A program made the translations under genes and the position numbers. From Daphnia carinata (Eukaryota > Arthropoda > Branchiopoda > Diplostraca > Daphniidae), in the NCBI RefSeq assembly GCF_022539665.2, contig NC_081332.1, positions 496,001 through 560,000 of the forward strand: 64,000 bases of DNA, in the 5' to 3' direction. The notes beneath the pieces are model-generated. The model made no database searches and was not told where the DNA came from. It was given only the letters and a program-made list of their open reading frames with translations. Positions 52,366-64,000 of this stretch are shown one piece after another. Each line of letters begins with the position of its first letter. Positions within the stretch are counted from its first letter, which is position 1.

Positions 52366-55300
52366 TTGTTGTTGTCAGTTTGAAATGGAAAGGTACGAAA
52401 GAGAGCATAGAATAACAGTAACGAAAAAAAAACTAATCAAGCTTTTCCCCCAGTTCATCGTCGAATGATGACTGATCGGTACAGCCACGGAGTAGTCGAG
52501 TAATAGAAGTTAGGGTTGGCCACATACCTCCTACCCCGTAATTAAAGGGTGGCAAAAGAGGTTGAAATACATTTGAAAGTGGGTTGATGCCCTCCCTCTT
52601 TGGCAATAATGCCTATGTAAACAAGATGCCTACAACACCCCTCCGTTTAAGTACAAATCTCAAAGTACGTAGGTTCGCAATGTTATTGTTTACGAAATTT
52701 CATATTTCCCTCGCATTTTTTATGAATTTTGTTTTTTCAAACAGTTTTTCTGAGCCACTCGATGCTGAATTCTTCCCAACCCAAGAGTCAATATCAATTT
52801 ACAAGCCAAAAATCCCATCTTTGTTTTGATGACGATTAGCCACAATGTAAGCGAATGCTCATATTAAGTCGATTAGTTATTAAAAAATTAAAGAAAACGA
52901 AACGTTTGGAATCCAGAGCTGGTGGATCCAGACACGTCAGGAAAGCGTTTGTGTGTATGCACTTGTGTGATGTACGAGTCGGGTGAGGCGGCTTGTGTAG
53001 TTTGATACAGCTAATGACAACAATTGCGCTTTTTCACACGGAGTCCATGTCTGAGCCCACAAAACCCCACAAAAGATGAGGACAACAGACAAACAAACAT
53101 ACAATCATACCTGAATATCCATTCTCACTCTTTTTCTCTCTTGCGTCCGCTCATGGGGTGTGTGTATGTGTTGCATACATCTATTTGGATAGGAGTAATA
53201 CACATTGGGCGAAACTATGGGAGAATAAAAAGAGGAACCATGTGTAATATTTCCCGCCCTCCTACTGTTCTACAGCTTAACCTGACTGTAAAAAAGGAAA
53301 AATATTCATGTCCCAGCCGACTGAGGTGGAAAGCGAGGTGGAAAAATGAAAGGAGTATATTATACGTATATCTGGCTGCACTTAAAAATAGCCCGTCTCT
53401 CTGTCGTGGTATATATAGGCTACCCACCTCTGCAACTGTCTATTCAAATGTTTCTTTTCATTTTGTTTCCCGCTTAGGCTACCCAATGCCTCTTCTCAAA
53501 CTTGCAGACGCTATACAATAATACTGATGCGCACGTTGTGTACATCAAGATGCGTAAATATGGTTTTTTTTCTTGGAGGTGGTACAAGCTACTGATTCGC
53601 TCCACGTAACACTATTGTAAAAATAAAGTTCTGTTTAATCAACGCCTACAATTGGTGGTTTTTTTTATCTTGTTTTTTTTTTCGTAATAAAATATCCAAT
53701 AAATTTTCTAATAAATTAAACTTTAAAACCATTTATCAAAGTTTCGAGTTCACTTTAATAAGCCCAACTTGAGCTAGATTACAATCCTAGTGTGAATCGT
53801 CCGCCTTAAAGTTAACCATAAAGCAAATGTTGCATTGAAAAAATGGAACACGTGAGTCCTTGTTGTACATTTTTTTTAAAGAAGGGGCGTTCACCGTGCG
53901 AACTCAAGACACCCCACTGCGTTTTTTATAGCCTCCTTACGTACACGCACAGTGATATGTATCTTGACAGTGCGCACACGAGTTTATGCCAAGCGACACT
54001 GAACAGTTTCATTAAATGTATTACAGCTAATGGCGTTAATAAGGTATGAATTTCGTTCGTTTCCACACGTGCAACTTTGTTCGAATTAAACGCATTTTTA
54101 ATGTTTCGTTTAGCAGCATGACACAACTGAAAATGTGGTTCCTTGTGGTATTTCCCACTAGTAATTGGTAACTAATACACTCACTGATGTTATTACAAGT
54201 TTAGTTTATTAATACGTTTAGCTTTTACGGAATGTGTTCACTAAACAAATATTTACATGCAATTCTATATGACCGCGTGATTTGTCCTCACCTTGCAATG
54301 GTCTTTCAGCCGTCCTTCCGCTTACATATTCGACATCCACATCATGGCTCCCCGCAGCGAGATCTATTATTATATGTTTCAAATGTATTTAATGTGAAGT
54401 AGAAGCATAACACATGATTCCGTTGATCCTATCGTTTCTCCAAAGGAACACGTTCTTTAAAGACATTTTCTAGAAAATCCCCTAGAATCTAATACGCTTT
54501 ATTTGTACGCAACTTTTACTGTGCCATAGGTGAATGCGAAGGACCTGCATACAGCGTAGGTACAACATGCAAAGCAACTGCCTTTTGGCTAACATTTAGG
54601 CAATCGAAACACAGATCTGAGGTTATAATGTACAGCGACATAACTAGGGTAACAGAACACTGGTGTACTATTAGATAAGATGCTGCCCCCTCGAATCGCT
54701 TGGTAAATATCGGCGACATACATACACGGATTTGATTGTAATGCATGTATGTTCAACTTTCATTGTGAGCTATCATCGTAACTCGGTCCAAGAGAAGAGT
54801 CAAATGAAAAAAAAAGAGCGAGCCCAAAAACAAGGAGTGGGGGAAATGAGAAATACAAAAAAAAAAAGTCGAGGGGAAGTAAAAAGAGAAAACCACATGT
54901 GCGTGCTCCTGCGCAGAGGAGAATGAAAAGACAGGAGGGATATAAAAAGACACGATGGGCCTACTGGGGCTCTTGCCCGGGATAGCAAGTTTGTGATCGG
55001 CTCAACGTCGTAAATCCTTGGGGCTTCCAATCCTTCCATTTCGCTTGATATCACCCCAGAGACAAAGCGCGAGCGGGAGAAACAGTGGCCTGTCGCTTTT
55101 GTTGGTTTTTTTTTTTTTCTTTTTTTTTTGTTTTGTTTTCCTTTCTCCTCCCGAAATATAAATCCCGACACAAGCATTATACAGAGCTCTGTATACCCCC
55201 TCTTGCTGGCCTATACACGCACTGCCACAGTATATGTGCAGGCTACATGTATAGACCATTGAGACTTTTGCTAGTCCTCCATTCCTCGTTACTACACTCT

Positions 55301-58300
55301 TCATGTTCATATAGTGCGTCGCTGACACCGCCGTATGGCCCTAAAGTCTGCGGCAAGGAAGAAACAAAAAGACTATTTGTATACGTATATATAGTCATTG
55401 GAGACGCGCGAGATCAATGGCTAGCAGACCAAGTGTTGAGGAGGGACTGATCACTCTAGGCAACTTGTCACAGTCTAAAATTCCTTCTCACATGGCTGGG
55501 AAACGATATAGGCCATTCTGCTTATTCTTTCCGGTGTATGCGGTGCATATACATGCAGAGCTGACGCTTTATAGCTACGCACTAGGTATGTGAAATGCAA
55601 GAGGAGGCTGGCTCATGTTCACTGTTGTTTTTTTGGTTTAAAAACATACTATACACCTTAGGCGGTTGAAATTGGATTCGATCGGGAATCGCTGACGTGA
55701 CTCACGTGGACGCCGTCAAGCATCGATCTATAGGAAATGGATAAGATTCTTATGTTATTCATAGTATTCACGATGCGTATAGTCTCTGTATATGCGGCAG
55801 AGCTTGTCTACATAGCATCGACTCGTCGGCTTCTAATCAAATAATTTAGCGATCAAATAAATCAACCCGAAATTCATCTGCTTTTATACATCTATTCTCC
55901 TATTACCTTGTTTATAAATATAAAGCGGGCCAGAGAACCTGAGTGGGAGAACGCTATACAGACTCGCTAGGGCTGCGAGAAAGAACGAAAAAACTCGGAG
56001 AATTCTCACGCCGTTTCTCACCACACGAAATCGCTGGTCGGTTCTATCTATCTACGGAACGAATCGAGATTCAACGCATTCGAAAAACTACCTAAAAGGT
56101 CAACTTTTAAAAGTTGTGTGTGTTTTGAAGCTGATGGGAACACAACCGAGATCACCTGCTGAGGGAGTTTTGCCGCGCCGCGGTATCGAAGCGCGCCGCT
56201 GGTAATGTACACGACATTTTACCCCCGACTGCGAAATAGTTTTGGGAGCTCTCAAGTATTTAAAAAAAAAAAAGAAAGGCTTAAACAACAGCTCGATACT
56301 CCAAACAAGTCCGGACTGGGGAGCAGGCTATATCAATTTGTTAAGTCGAACATAGAATCCTCTATAACTGCAGGAGAGATCTTTTCTTTTTTGTAGGCTC
56401 TAAATTTCCAAGCGTTCATTGTAAAATCCGTCGAATACGCCCTATAGAAGTACAATAAAGCCAACAAAATACATCAAATTCGTTTCATGGCATTCCACAA
56501 CCAATAACCACCAAGAAAGATCGTTCCCAATAAGCGTGTGGCTATACAGTGCTCTGTGTTGTACTAACTGAAGGATAAAAGAAAGCCTTGAATCATCTTA
56601 GCATTCGTGAAAACAAACTCCATCTTTAAGTTAAGTTTAGTCTCAACAAATTATTTGGCAAAATATTTCATTGGATTCGGTTCAAGTAACATCGTATACG
56701 AAAGCGTATTAACGACGGTCGTTTATTTCATTTTTGAAAACCTATTGAGAAATCATGCGAACATTTCGAGGGAAGATGCGTATACGGGACTTTTCATTAA
56801 TAATGTTTAAAACTTAAAGTAGAACGAAACATGCTCTTGTCGTTTTCGAATGTGTCGTGTTTGATTATTCAGGCGAACGACCTATAAGCCCTTCCTGGCC
56901 GACGAGAAGGAAGCAATGGCTGACGTTAGCGGAAATGAGAAGATCAACAGATTTCGGGGCCTGTTATACATGGGGGGACCGTCGCTCACGCGTCACTCTC
57001 ATCTGTTGGCTTCCTTTTTCATCCACAACTTCTCCTTGCGCGAAAGCTGTCTAGCTGTCTATATTACTTCACGTTTTGGATTCACAACAGCGAGTGGTAA
57101 CTATTTGCACTTAGATTATGGACGATAAATGAATGGTATTGGCGCGAGCATGTTACCTAAATAACGCCGATCGTTTCGCTAAGTCACTTGTTTGTTTCTT
57201 TTCTCATGACAGTTGGAAGGCTTTATTCTCAGCTACTTTCGAAATTTGATAAACATCCCAATTGGGAATGTAATTTTTAAAAAAATATACAGTATATATA
57301 TACAAATTGCCACAACTGTGGTTTCAGAACGGGGTAAGCAGCGATAGTTTTCAGGGACCAAAATATGCAAATGCATAAGGCTCGTTTGACGTCAAACGGC
57401 AAGAGAGAAAAAAAAAGATCAAAAGAAAGAGTAATCGCATGAAAGGAAACAAAAGGGCGCAAGTAGGCGCAGGCTGAAAACTGTATGGGTGAACCTTGGA
57501 TAGAAGTCAAATCATTCGAAGATGAGTTTCTTTTGCTTTTTGTGCCCCATCTTTTTAACGTTTCCCCACGTCGATTTACATTTTCTAGAGGCCAGGGCCT
57601 GCCACTAGATATCCTAGGACGGGCAGAGAGCAAAATTCGATTTAGTGTTGCCCTTGTATCCGTGGAACAAATAATGGAACGAAGGCTACTGTAGCAATTG
57701 GAGAGCAACACATCCATCATACGTTCTCGACCAGTTTTTCCAACAGAACACGCGGTAGACTTGGATAGACCATCGAAATGGGAGGTGGGTTCATCAACAG
57801 GCAGTTTTGTGCTTGATCTGCTAGCAGGCCTCGCATAACGAATGCAAGTTGAAAGTCAGTAGTGATTGACGGCCCATCGAATAGATTCCTCAACAGTCTG
57901 TATTTCTTACCTCACTATCACATAAAAGTCCACCAGTCTTAAGTGCCAGTGCGGCTAGAGTTTCAAATTCAGCCCCCATTGTGTCCGCTGGTACCTGAAA
58001 CTCTTCAGCAAGTTTTTCAATCTCATAGTGGCCAGGCTCGTTTCACGGTTCCAAACTGTACGATTTATTTTATTTACTATGATTTTTTTTTTGTAAAGGT
58101 AAAGCACGTGTATAATGTTCCGGGTGATTTTCCAGTTGACAGAAACCATCAGCTGTTGCTGTCATCTGACAACCCACTCCCTCTCTCGTCCCGAAACCTT
58201 TCGGAAGAAGCAACGTGTGCATGTGACAAGTCCGAGATTCCCCAAGGAGAAGCTTATTTATAGGTAGCATGAATCAAGAATGAATCACACAGGCTATGGA

Positions 58301-58345
58301 AGTTTTGCACGTTTCGCTTTTCTTCCTATGATTCCTTATTTAAGA
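52366..58345. other. No gene recognised
   Basis: AT-rich with many T/C and A/G tracts. A few GC-richer patches (56870-57050 and 57480-57680) hold short open frames without recognisable domains. Confidence 0.5.
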
Positions 58346-58410
58346 AAAAAAAAGAAAGAAAGAAAGAAAGAAGGAAAGAAAGAAAGAAGGGAAAAAAAGA
58401 AAGGAAGGAA
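58346..58410. repeat. (GAAA)n/(GGAA)n purine tract
   Basis: Imperfect AAAG repeats over about 60 bp. Confidence 0.9.
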
Positions 58411-59121
58411 GAAATGAATTGATTTTGATGAAATCACAATCGTGTCTGAACATGGAAATTAGTGCTGTTTAGCGTACACACAGATTTTCTGTGTCAAAGA
58501 AATAAGGTTCTACTCGCTTCTACTCGACTGTATAAGAAAATAAGTTACTCTTTATAACACATGTAGACATGTAGACAATCTACCTTGTATCTTGTCTAGT
58601 CTCTTTTTCCCAGTGCCCCTTACCTTGTCTTTTTTTTCCCTTTTTTTTTCCTTTTTCTGTTTGATATACGCTAGTCATTTGAAACGCATCATGCATTTAG
58701 ATTGGCTCATTAGTACCATCTCTTGCGATGCTGCACGGTACTGTAAGGTGATGCAACTACGGTACAACGGTGAGGCCTAACACAAAAGGAAAAGAAATAA
58801 ACAGAAGCCTAAGATTTTTTTTTTCTTCTTGGATATTTTTTAAATCTTTATGTTTTTGGTTTTTCATGCCTACAACACATTGAGTTTCATGTTCTTAACA
58901 AATATACTGACCCTACACCGCGCTAGTCAGATCTTTATGAGATCTGGTTGCTTAACAGAAAGAATTCACCAACAGTCTCGTTTTATTACGTATGCTGTGT
59001 TCGTTTTGCATCTTTTGATTGTTTAGCTGTTGTTCACGTAATCCGTGAAAGAGCAAAAGAAAAAACCGGGAAAAAACCATGGTTTTTTTATATATATATA
59101 TATATTTTTTACCAATCCACC

Positions 59122-59191
59122 ATGGCGAAACAACAGGGGAAGCGACTTCCGGCTGTCATTGATTTTTGCCCAAGCTCGGAGTTTTGCAATG
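59122..59191 (+). CDS. Candidate first coding exon (weak)
   Basis: ATG in a strong start context (CCACCATGGCG) opens 23 codons (MAKQQGKRLPAVIDF, then CPSSEFCN) and meets GGTAAGAGT, a good 5' splice donor with GT at 59192. An AT microsatellite lies just upstream. No downstream exon could be matched, so this is only a pattern; the protein is unknown. Confidence 0.25.
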
Positions 59192-60356
59192 GTAAGAGTA
59201 GCTAATATGGCCAATACCGAACCCGATGAAGTAACCATACAACAACATAAGGCAAACTTAGATGGTTGACTCCAAAATCAATAGCTCATCGAGCAGCATC
59301 TGCACAAGGGGAGGTGCAGTAGTTAATACACCTGTGCGTTTGTTCAACACGCCACGAACAGATTAAGCGAATAAAGGTTAATTCCCCTGACTTAAAATTC
59401 GAAAAAACAAAGAGCACAAATACTTTATAAATTTCGTCATTCTCTTTTAAGATCAACCCCAAACAAACAAACATAATATGATATAAAATTTAAAATATAC
59501 AGTATAAATAAAAAGGAAAGTAAGTTACTGCACTCCCGTTGCACCGATAGGTTCGCACAATTTACACACGGGGGCGTCAATGTGTTTACTTGTTTGCCAT
59601 GGCATTGAGCAGCCCTGGAGGTCACGTGCTACCAACTCGATGTCTAAATAAGAAAATGGTTGGTGACAAAGGATGAATTTTCAGCAAGTCACCATGCTTT
59701 TGTCGCCGTGTTAACCCGGAACGACTGACGCCTCAAAGATTTCCCTTTCCGTACATAGTCCTGTCTTGACATGACCTGTCTCTGTGCGTGTAGTATGCAT
59801 GAATATATCTAAATCCCTTCTTTTGCCTCTCCCCTCTCTTCTCGCTATCGCGGTAGTCTCGTTCAATTTCCCCGCCTGCAAGTGAAGGGTGCGATCTAAT
59901 GCCGAGCGGAAATTTTCTGGCCGTGACAGCGTCTACGCTCCACTCGCTAGGCGTCATTCTCTTCCTCTACTACCAGTGTTGATCGCTTTCTTTTTTTTTC
60001 CTTCCTATTTTTCTCTGCTAAATAAGGGTACCTCAAAATCAAGGATCTCTTTAAAAGTAAAAAACGATCAAATGGCACAAAAAAAAAACTCAGTGCAACT
60101 CCAAGAATAAAATGACTACCTAACTAAATAACAATAAGGACTAAATAAAGTTATTGACTGTTAAATCCACGTGTAGGAAAGTCATAGCAGCGCGCGCTAT
60201 ACATTAACAGACATCATATAACAGCTTAAGCCGGGGAAGGGTGTAAAATTCGAAAAGCTTGCAAAATGAATCACACCCCCCACCCCAAGAAAGAATCGCA
60301 AATTTAAAAAAAAATCCGGCTTGGAATGTAAGAAATGACATATTTTGGCTGGACAA

Positions 60357-60510
60357 TCATGATTTTTCCGTCCAAAAATAGCAAAAGAATGACTTTTGCA
60401 GAAGAATCATGACTGATCATGTCAGAATCATGACTGAAAATCAGTCGATCTAATTCGCATTCGCAAGCAGTCATGACTGATTCGAGAATCAGTCATGATT
60501 CTCGAATCCC
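60357..60510. repeat. Cluster of AATCATGACTGA motifs with a perfect palindrome
   Basis: The motif AATCATGACTGA and its reverse complement TCAGTCATGATT, or close variants, recur about six times. At 60471-60498 two 13-bp arms (TCATGACTGATTC and GAATCAGTCATGA) are perfect inverted copies around a 2-bp centre. It could be the core of a MITE or a protein-binding cluster. Confidence 0.6.
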
Positions 60511-61554
60511 GCGCACTTCGCCAAAAGAGCCTTATACACCCTCTGACGTCAGCGGCAACACGACTTTGCAAAATCAAAGTTTACATATTTGTAGGTTTGA
60601 AAAAAAGTTGAATGAATGCAAGTTAGTTAAGAAGCGTAGATGAAGAGAAGTGAAAAACCATGAAAGCGAGGAAACCATAACAAAACAAACGCGCATGACA
60701 AATAAAGTCCGTGAGCAAATACGAAAGTAATTACCAAGAGGTAATTGTAATTTGTGTATTTTCGGTAGCAACAATTTCACAGGTGAAGATGAACGAGCTT
60801 CTCACGCATTGGTTTTCAAGACAAATTCAGATAGTGCAGGTCGACGCATCCTGAATAATTTATCACCATCTTCAAATATTTTCGTAAATACTTTTCGGCC
60901 ACGTTTGGGATATCGTGGACGTTAGTTTCCCAAAAAAGGGTTTCCATTTAATAATCCACTCGAGTAAAACAGTCAACTTCAAGCCTCAGCAATTTTGATC
61001 CCCGTCTGGTAACTTTGTGAAAGGCCTTGAGAGCTATAGTCGGCGAAGACATACATGAAAGAGTGTTCGACAATTCACCTTTTCGAAGCAGGTATAGGTG
61101 TGAAGACGTCTCGTTGGTACCGAACAGGAATAAAAGAATGGGGGGAAGAAATGCCATTGCACACAATATTCTTTGATACTTTCGACTTCGTGTGGAAAGA
61201 ATATAAAGGGAAGGGAGAAAAACAACAACAACAAAAAACAAAAAACAGAAAAAAAACAAAAAAAAAAAAACAAAAAACGAAACAGAATCGATGAGAGAAA
61301 ACAACAAGAGAGATAGTGGCCTGCGATGGTGGAGAGCGGGAAACAAAGAGGAAGAGGAGGTGGAGTAGAGGGAAGAATGCGGCCTAGTCACGCAAAGGGG
61401 AGGGTACCGACTGACGTTTCCATTTGGAAAGAGCGTGATTGGTGACTCCCTCGGGATAAATGCAGCTCAGACATTGAACAGAACAGAAGAGTCTATGCCG
61501 AGAGACATGCCGGAACACGTTCATAGTTACGCGCACACATAACATTGGTGCAGA

Positions 61555-61620
61555 CACACAAACAAACACATACACTCACAGATACACACACATACACATA
61601 TACACACACACATACAGACA
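61555..61620. repeat. (CA)n/(ACACAT)n microsatellite
   Basis: Imperfect ACAC and ACACAT units. The open frames across it encode serine/valine/cysteine strings and are artefacts. Confidence 0.9.
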
Positions 61621-64000
61621 TGGGGTGAAGCGAAACAAAAATTAAAAGAAAAAATAAAGAAAAAAAAAGAGAAAATGAAAAGCTGGCATATACGACCCAA
61701 ACATAGCGACCATGCCAGTTAGTGATGGCAAAACTCGACAGAAAATATGCATTAGACCAAGTGCTTACCACGTGTGACCTTCCGTCCGAATATCTGTTCC
61801 TGTCGCAGTCTTAATTTTTTTTTTTTTTTAGAAGGATAGGGAGCCCACAAGGTTCTCGGATGTGTAAGTTTCAAGAGCGTCGAGGAAACAAAAAAATACG
61901 AAGAATGTCACGACGCCACGAATGCCAAGCAAAGAACAAACTAATTTACGAGTTCACCACTTGTTAAACCAATCACGAAAATACTCCGCATTTTTTTAGG
62001 TTGTTGTCGACGAATTTTTTAAAGAGAAATCAGACTGGAGCCATCAGGTTAAATTTCCAAATTGTACAAAGAACAATCTTATTTTCAACAATACCCCAAT
62101 CGTTATCGTCGATACTTTTAAAGTATTAATACCATTAAAGTCGATACGTCTAAGTTTTAAGATGAGCATGCCCATTTAACCAACGTTATTCGTCAATCAA
62201 TACCGGACGTAAGGCCATGGATCTCCCATTTGTTGCTGGCGCTCTGCGCCTTGTTAGCGAGATCGCGTCGCCAGTTGTGGTAAAGAGATTCGTTAACATG
62301 TACTTTATAAGGATTACAATTGGTTAACATCACCTCGTTCATCTAGAGAATTCCCAGAAATGTTGGTTATTTTAAAGCGATTATGGAAACTATAGTTGAC
62401 ATCGTTGGATGCTCCAAAAAAGAGTTAAGGCAACTAGTTTTTAAAGGCCTTGACCAGGAAACAAGAAATAATAATAAAAATGAGAAAAAAAAGATAGACT
62501 ATGTTGCTTGTTATGAAAGCTTTTAGTCGAAAAATAATTTGATGGGTGAGAAACTTGCGAGAAGTTATCTCGGGAAACGTCAGACATCAGCGTAAGCTTC
62601 GAAAGTTTGATACAGGAACATGAATGCGTTCTAAACCCGTCACTTTGTTTTGAGACATACTTGTTTGTTTTGCAAACGATTCGTCCTTTTTTGAAAACTT
62701 ATCGTCTTTCTCGTCAAATTTTAATGGCCGGTCGTGTTAAGGCTCATACATCTCGGTCTCTTAACAAAGGCTATCAACAAAGATCTTCGTATTTATATCA
62801 CATTACCCTATCCTAAACGTACACCTTTGCTCGAAATGAAATCGTTTGCAGATCTCGCGTATTGAAACGTATAGATGAGCTAAATCGTACATCAAATAAG
62901 CATTGTTTGTTAACTGTAGTAGTCAGGGGTAAGTCAGCCATAAACGGGAAAATGACCACCGTTGTTTCCTCAATTTCCGTATTCTCTGCGCGTCATATTG
63001 ACAACGTCAAATAGTATATACAAGCAGGAGAAACATTTACTATAGGTAACTTACGTTAGGTACCAATCCCTTCTTAACTTCCCTTGCAATAGAAGCGGTT
63101 CCTTCGTTAATCTTTCGTACGAAGAAAGATTGACAAAATATTAGTGTACGTCTACGCCCCAACAAAAGCGTTGCATAAGAATAGACGTTATAGAAGCTAC
63201 CAGATTATTATTTTTCGTCGTCTAATCTTCTTTCTTTACCTACGCTCTTTTCTTTTCACTCGCCCTCGTGTCTCGCTTGCCCTGCTGCCTCCTCCCTCTT
63301 AACCTTTCTTTTTGATTTCTTTTTTTCTGTTTTTTTTCTTTCTTTTATGCATTTTTTTAAGCACACAGTTGTGCCAGTCAATATTTGGCAAAGAGTGTTG
63401 TCATGACGACGTCTTTTTTTTGTGTGTGTGTGTGTGTTATTGTTGTTGAAGAAGAACAGTATTGTACATCGTAAAAAGTCGGATGAAGATGACTCGTTCG
63501 AGAGCGAACGAAGAAACTGGTTGGTTGCCATAGCGATTACATTTCCTCTCCGACTTTTCAGTCCGTCTTCCTATTGGTCCTTATGGCCCAGCGAGGGTGT
63601 TAACCTGTCTCCGTATTTTGCCTGCTAATAGTTATTGTTGATCGAAAAAAAAAATCTACAACAATGCGATTCAAGTCCATTCGCAGCAAAACGAGAGAAA
63701 GAGAAAAAAAAAAAGAAGAATTAAAAAAAAAAAGAAGAAAAAAAAAAGGAAAAGAAAACGACGACGGGTGTGTATTCAAGCATAAAGCAAGGCGTATAAG
63801 CCCTCAGAGCACGGCGTATGCTATAGAAAGATTCCGTGTTGGATTGAGACACTTGTCACGTCGTTGGACGTTACCAAAGATAACACAGAAAGCAATCAGA
63901 CTAAAGCATTTCCTTTTTTTTTTGGCATTTCACAGTTTTCACCATCGAGCTCGATCTCTTTCACTCAAACAACCTTTAACATTGGCTTCAAAACATTAGA
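61621..64000. other. No convincing gene
   Basis: 62217-62327 opens with GGCCATGG and 36 codons (MDLPFVAGALRLVSEIASPV) with a weak GTAAAG donor inside; I rate it a weak exon candidate. (GT)n lies at 63420-63437 and a lysine-coding A/G tract at 63694-63760. Confidence 0.4.

Noticed and set aside
52106-52468. 120-codon ORF crossing T25-G14
   Set aside because: Composition comes from homopolymers; no domain.
55002-55177. Lysine-rich ORFs around 55.1 kb
   Set aside because: Encoded by a T-rich low-complexity tract on the opposite strand.
63664-63999. 111-codon ORF at the right edge
   Set aside because: The first half is an A/G low-complexity tract coding lysine and glutamate; no recognisable domain.
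1-64000. CRISPR array, rRNA genes, bacterial operons, telomeric repeats
   Set aside because: None seen; the content is eukaryotic transposable elements and AT-rich DNA.

Overview
The window reads as eukaryotic, repeat-rich invertebrate DNA, most likely arthropod. A branchiopod crustacean such as Daphnia is my best guess, from the style of the Gypsy and BEL/Pao proteins; this is inference and the sequence alone does not prove it. There are no operons, no rRNA and no convincing intact host gene. The left 46 kb is a graveyard of nested transposable elements. The right 17 kb is AT-rich, mostly unique DNA with microsatellites and only weak exon candidates.

Layout. 1-2.7 kb: broken Gypsy-like gag with part of its 5' LTR (family A, copy A1, minus strand). 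2.7-5.4 kb: a Gypsy element with LTRs and an env-like ORF (family B, copy B1) that has lost nearly all of pol. 5.4-8.3 kb: a second, different env-like fragment, an AT-rich gap and a short unidentified ORF behind a TATA/initiator-like sequence. 8.4-21.9 kb: copy A2 of family A on the minus strand (5' LTR, gag, protease, integrase, no RT). Its gag is split twice, by B2 (a longer copy of the env-bearing family B, 11178-17578) and by an LTR-like insert (17836-20296) that itself contains a foldback MITE and a pogo-type transposase relic. 21.9-24.9 kb: family C Gypsy remnant (gag, zinc knuckle, protease, RT, part of RNase H, complete 5' LTR), cut off in RNase H where the A2 LTR begins. 24.9-25.7 kb: a solo LTR. 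27.9-28.3 kb: a hAT-type MITE with a perfect 8-bp target duplication.

30.1-42 kb is a three-level nest. A plus-strand Gypsy RT/RNase H relic (family E) is split at 30477/41501 by a BEL/Pao element of 11,023 bp (LTRs about 275 bp, tRNA-Gly primer site). The BEL integrase is in turn split at 31210/37781 by a nearly complete Gypsy element (family F, 6572 bp) whose 450-bp LTRs differ at only three positions. 44-46.8 kb holds DNA transposon relics: a pogo-like foldback element interrupted by an 884-bp element with CCCGTACGAAACG termini that carries a tRNA-like Pol III unit, then a degenerate minisatellite, then a 482-bp hAT-like element with near-perfect 8-bp duplications.

The coding parts do not work together as a pathway; they are parts of independent selfish elements. 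What the window does offer is a relative chronology (E older than BEL older than F; C older than A2; A2 older than B2, the LTR insert and its MITE), two unrelated env-like ORFs, and repeated loss of RT-coding DNA from several families. Many reading frames are broken and some starts are non-ATG, so nearly all coding entries are given as pseudogenes.
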